Assembly (NCBI GenBank): GCA_002372575.1
Contig: DFHC01000070.1
Span: forward strand, 1 to 7,267
DNA length: 7,267 nucleotides
Direction: 5' to 3'
Source: a bacterium UBA3734
Lineage (GTDB): Bacteria; Bacteroidota; Bacteroidia; Bacteroidales; Bacteroidaceae
In this document: positions 5,865 to 7,267 of the stretch, in pieces
Position numbering within the stretch: position 1 is the first letter of the stretch
Layout: each line of letters begins with the position of its first letter
Notes under the pieces: model-generated
What the model was told of the DNA's origin: nothing
The model's input: only the letters and a program-made list of their open reading frames with translations
The model's database searches: none
Position numbers and translations under genes: made by a program

Positions 5865-6662
5865 ATGCTTGGAGCAATCATTGGTGACATTGTAGGCAGC
5901 CGTTGGGAGTTTAACCCGACAAACGATTATGATTTTGAGTGGCTGTCGGAGGAGAATGGCTACACGGACGACACCATCTGTACGGTGGCCGTGGCAGACG
6001 CATTGTTGCGAGGTCGTGACTTCGGGGAAGCAATTCACGACTGGTGCAATCGCTATCCGCATCCGATGGGTGGATACGGAAGCCGGTTTGCGGAGTGGGT
6101 ACACAGCGAGAATCCCGTGCCCTACAACTCGTTTGGAAATGGCTCGGCCATGCGCGTGAGCCCTGTTGCCTACTGGTACGAGAGCGTAGATGAGGTGCTG
6201 GACGCAGCCGCTGCCACGGCACTTCCTTCGCACAACCACGACGAGGGCATCAAGGGTGCGCAGACGGTGGCTCTGGCTATTTTCCGTGCCCTGCGGTTTG
6301 GCGAGAACGCCTCGGAGCATATTGATGAAATTCTTCAGGAGTGTGTCGATTTTTCGGGCTACGACATCAATATTCGACCTGAGGACGTGCAGAACAGGTT
6401 CGACGTGACGTGTCAGGGTACGGTTCCCGTAGCCCTGTGGGTTATCGGGCAGAGCAATGGCTTTGAGGATTCCGTTAGGCGGGCAGTGGCTCTCGGTGCC
6501 GATGCCGACACGCTGGGCGCCATCGTGGGGAGCATAGCCGAGGCGATTTGGGGGATACCCGAAACCATCAGGCTTTCTGCGCTCTCCTTTCTTGATGAAG
6601 AAATGAAAAAAGTTCTGTCTGGATGGGAAAGAAGTAAGCGGATTAAGGAAAATGTAAGATAA
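5865..6662 (+). CDS. ADP-ribosylglycohydrolase family protein (DraG/ARH-like)
   Basis: The 265-aa protein shows the full set of family motifs. GDIVGSRWE at 7-15 begins the fold and TDDT at 34-37 supplies metal ligands. FGNGSAMR (90-97) lines the ADP-ribose site and SHNHDEGIKGA (122-132) is the conserved His-rich helix start. The second metal motif is GADADT (211-216), followed by LGAIVGSIAEAIWG. Members use two Mg2+ or Mn2+ ions to remove ADP-ribose from proteins, nucleic acids or small molecules. Many relatives have GGD-x-DT at the second motif; here the second Gly is Ala, but both metal-binding Asp residues are present, so activity is likely. The length is normal for the family. There is no ADP-ribosyltransferase in the window to name the substrate. 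The 82-aa gene 38 bp upstream is the probable operon partner. Confidence 0.92.
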   Translation: MLGAIIGDIVGSRWEFNPTNDYDFEWLSEENGYTDDTICTVAVADALLRGRDFGEAIHDWCNRYPHPMGGYGSRFAEWVHSENPVPYNSFGNGSAMRVSPVAYWYESVDEVLDAAAATALPSHNHDEGIKGAQTVALAIFRALRFGENASEHIDEILQECVDFSGYDINIRPEDVQNRFDVTCQGTVPVALWVIGQSNGFEDSVRRAVALGADADTLGAIVGSIAEAIWGIPETIRLSALSFLDEEMKKVLSGWERSKRIKENVR

Positions 6663-6675
6663 GACAAGCAGAATA

Positions 6676-6707
6676 TTTGTAGAATTGAACGGAAATTTCT
6701 ACCTTTG
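6676..6707 (+). promoter_or_regulatory. Bacteroidetes-type promoter of the methionine sulfoxide reductase gene
   Basis: TTTG (6676-6679) and TACCTTTG (6700-6707) are 20 nt apart, the ideal arrangement. The spacer holds the 8-bp palindrome GAAATTTC (6692-6699). The 5' leader to the ATG would be about 55 nt. No terminator hairpin is visible between the preceding stop codon and this promoter. Confidence 0.78.
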
Positions 6708-6769
6708 CAAAGTGACAACCAAAAATGGAATGACACGTCAGTGCGTAACATTATCACAACGAATACCGA

Positions 6770-7237
6770 ATGATGACAACAGAAAAAGAACAGAAATACC
6801 GCCTGCTGACGGAGCAGGTTCGTAGCTTGATTGCCGGCGAGGAGGATGCAGTGGCGGTGATGGCGAACGTTTGTGCCGCTATCCACGAGGCGATGGGTTT
6901 CTTCTGGACGGGTTTTTATCGCGTCGAGGGCGATGAGTTGCTTCTCGGGCCATTTCAGGGGCCGGTGGCGTGTGTGCACATCGGCTATGGGCGCGGTGTC
7001 TGCGGTACGGCTTGGCAGCGGCGCGAAACCATTGTCGTGCCCGACGTGGAGCAGTTTCCCGGCCATATCGCTTGCAGCAGCCTGTCGCGCTCTGAAATCG
7101 TCGTGCCCGTGTTTTCGGGCGGCGGCGAGGTAGTGGCCGTGCTCGACATCGACAGCAAGGAGCTCGCCACTTTCGACGACATCGACCGCCAGTATTTAGA
7201 GGCAATTGTGCAGGCGGTCAGCGCGCAGGTTTTCTAA
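6770..7237 (+). CDS. msrC: Free methionine-(R)-sulfoxide reductase (GAF domain)
   Basis: This 155-aa protein reduces free L-methionine-(R)-sulfoxide to methionine in the cytoplasm, with reducing power normally from thioredoxin. It is a single GAF domain with the fRMsr signature: GFYRVEGDELLLGPFQGPVAC (48-68), GRGVCGTA (74-81) and FPGHIACSS-x-SRSEIVVP (96-113), then VLDIDS near 128-133. The three redox cysteines are at 68, 78 and 102. They have the same 10- and 24-residue spacing as Cys84, Cys94 and Cys118 of the E. coli enzyme, with Cys102 matching catalytic Cys118. The length is typical for the family. Translation may begin at 6770 or at the next ATG at 6773. The gene has its own promoter and is probably a single-gene unit unrelated to the accessory genes upstream. 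Only 30 bases follow its stop, with no recognisable feature. Confidence 0.95.
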   Translation: MMTTEKEQKYRLLTEQVRSLIAGEEDAVAVMANVCAAIHEAMGFFWTGFYRVEGDELLLGPFQGPVACVHIGYGRGVCGTAWQRRETIVVPDVEQFPGHIACSSLSRSEIVVPVFSGGGEVVAVLDIDSKELATFDDIDRQYLEAIVQAVSAQVF

Positions 7238-7267
7238 AACTCATTTCCTTTCGTGATCCCGTTGGGA

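Noticed and set aside
5751..6320. 189-codon open frame on the - strand
   Set aside because: It is antisense to the ADP-ribosylglycohydrolase gene, whose motifs are conserved; the frame is a by-product of the GC-rich codon pattern.
6413..7066. 217-codon open frame on the - strand across two + strand genes
   Set aside because: It runs through the end of the hydrolase gene, an intergenic promoter and the reductase gene; a real gene would not overlap both.
1..7267. CRISPR array, tRNA/rRNA gene, insertion sequence or attachment site
   Set aside because: No regularly spaced repeats, cloverleaf-like segments, transposase or integrase motifs, or terminal inverted repeats were seen on either strand.

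Overview
All supported genes lie on the + strand. The window most likely comes from a Bacteroidales bacterium (Prevotella/Bacteroides type). The main evidence is the promoters: at least five intergenic sites carry the Bacteroidetes -7 element TAnnTTTG, and two of them (5518-5549 and 6676-6707) also have a TTTG -33 box at the ideal 20-nt spacing. Most genes lack a strong Shine-Dalgarno sequence, which is also usual in this phylum. The species cannot be named from the sequence.

Layout. (1) 115-1020 encodes a WYL-domain transcriptional regulator (HTH, WYL and WCX regions). (2) 1092-5017 is a tightly packed four-gene run: a very acidic 158-aa unknown, an SPFH-domain protein of the YdjI / 'virion core protein' type, a zinc-ribbon protein with a TPR-like segment and a C-terminal membrane anchor, and a 544-aa unknown with an ankyrin-like stretch near its end. 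(3) 5165-5515 encodes a small stand-alone HIRAN-domain protein. (4) 5578-6662 holds an 82-aa unknown followed by an ADP-ribosylglycohydrolase (DraG family), behind a textbook Bacteroidetes promoter. (5) 6770-7237 encodes free methionine-(R)-sulfoxide reductase behind its own promoter; this is a housekeeping gene.

The main structural observation is a 48-bp element (43/48 identical) that occurs twice, at 1022-1069 and 5076-5123. Each copy ends in a -7 box and contains an imperfect dyad where an operator would sit. One copy drives the acidic/SPFH/zinc-ribbon/544-aa run and the other drives the HIRAN gene, so the two copies exactly bracket the four-gene cassette. This fits co-regulation of both units, with the adjacent WYL protein as the obvious candidate regulator. 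It also fits insertion, or possible excision, of the cassette between direct repeats.

Codon use is uneven. ATA codes 18 of 34 Ile in the 544-aa gene and 7 of 14 in the acidic gene, but 0 of 24 in the SPFH gene and none in the WYL, HIRAN and reductase genes. The cassette therefore looks like a mosaic of conserved, host-like genes and fast-evolving or imported ones. A WYL regulator, an SPFH protein with a zinc-ribbon membrane partner, a HIRAN protein and an ADP-ribosylglycohydrolase together suggest a stress-response or defence-type accessory locus. That functional reading is inference only. No tRNA, rRNA, CRISPR array, transposase or phage gene was seen.
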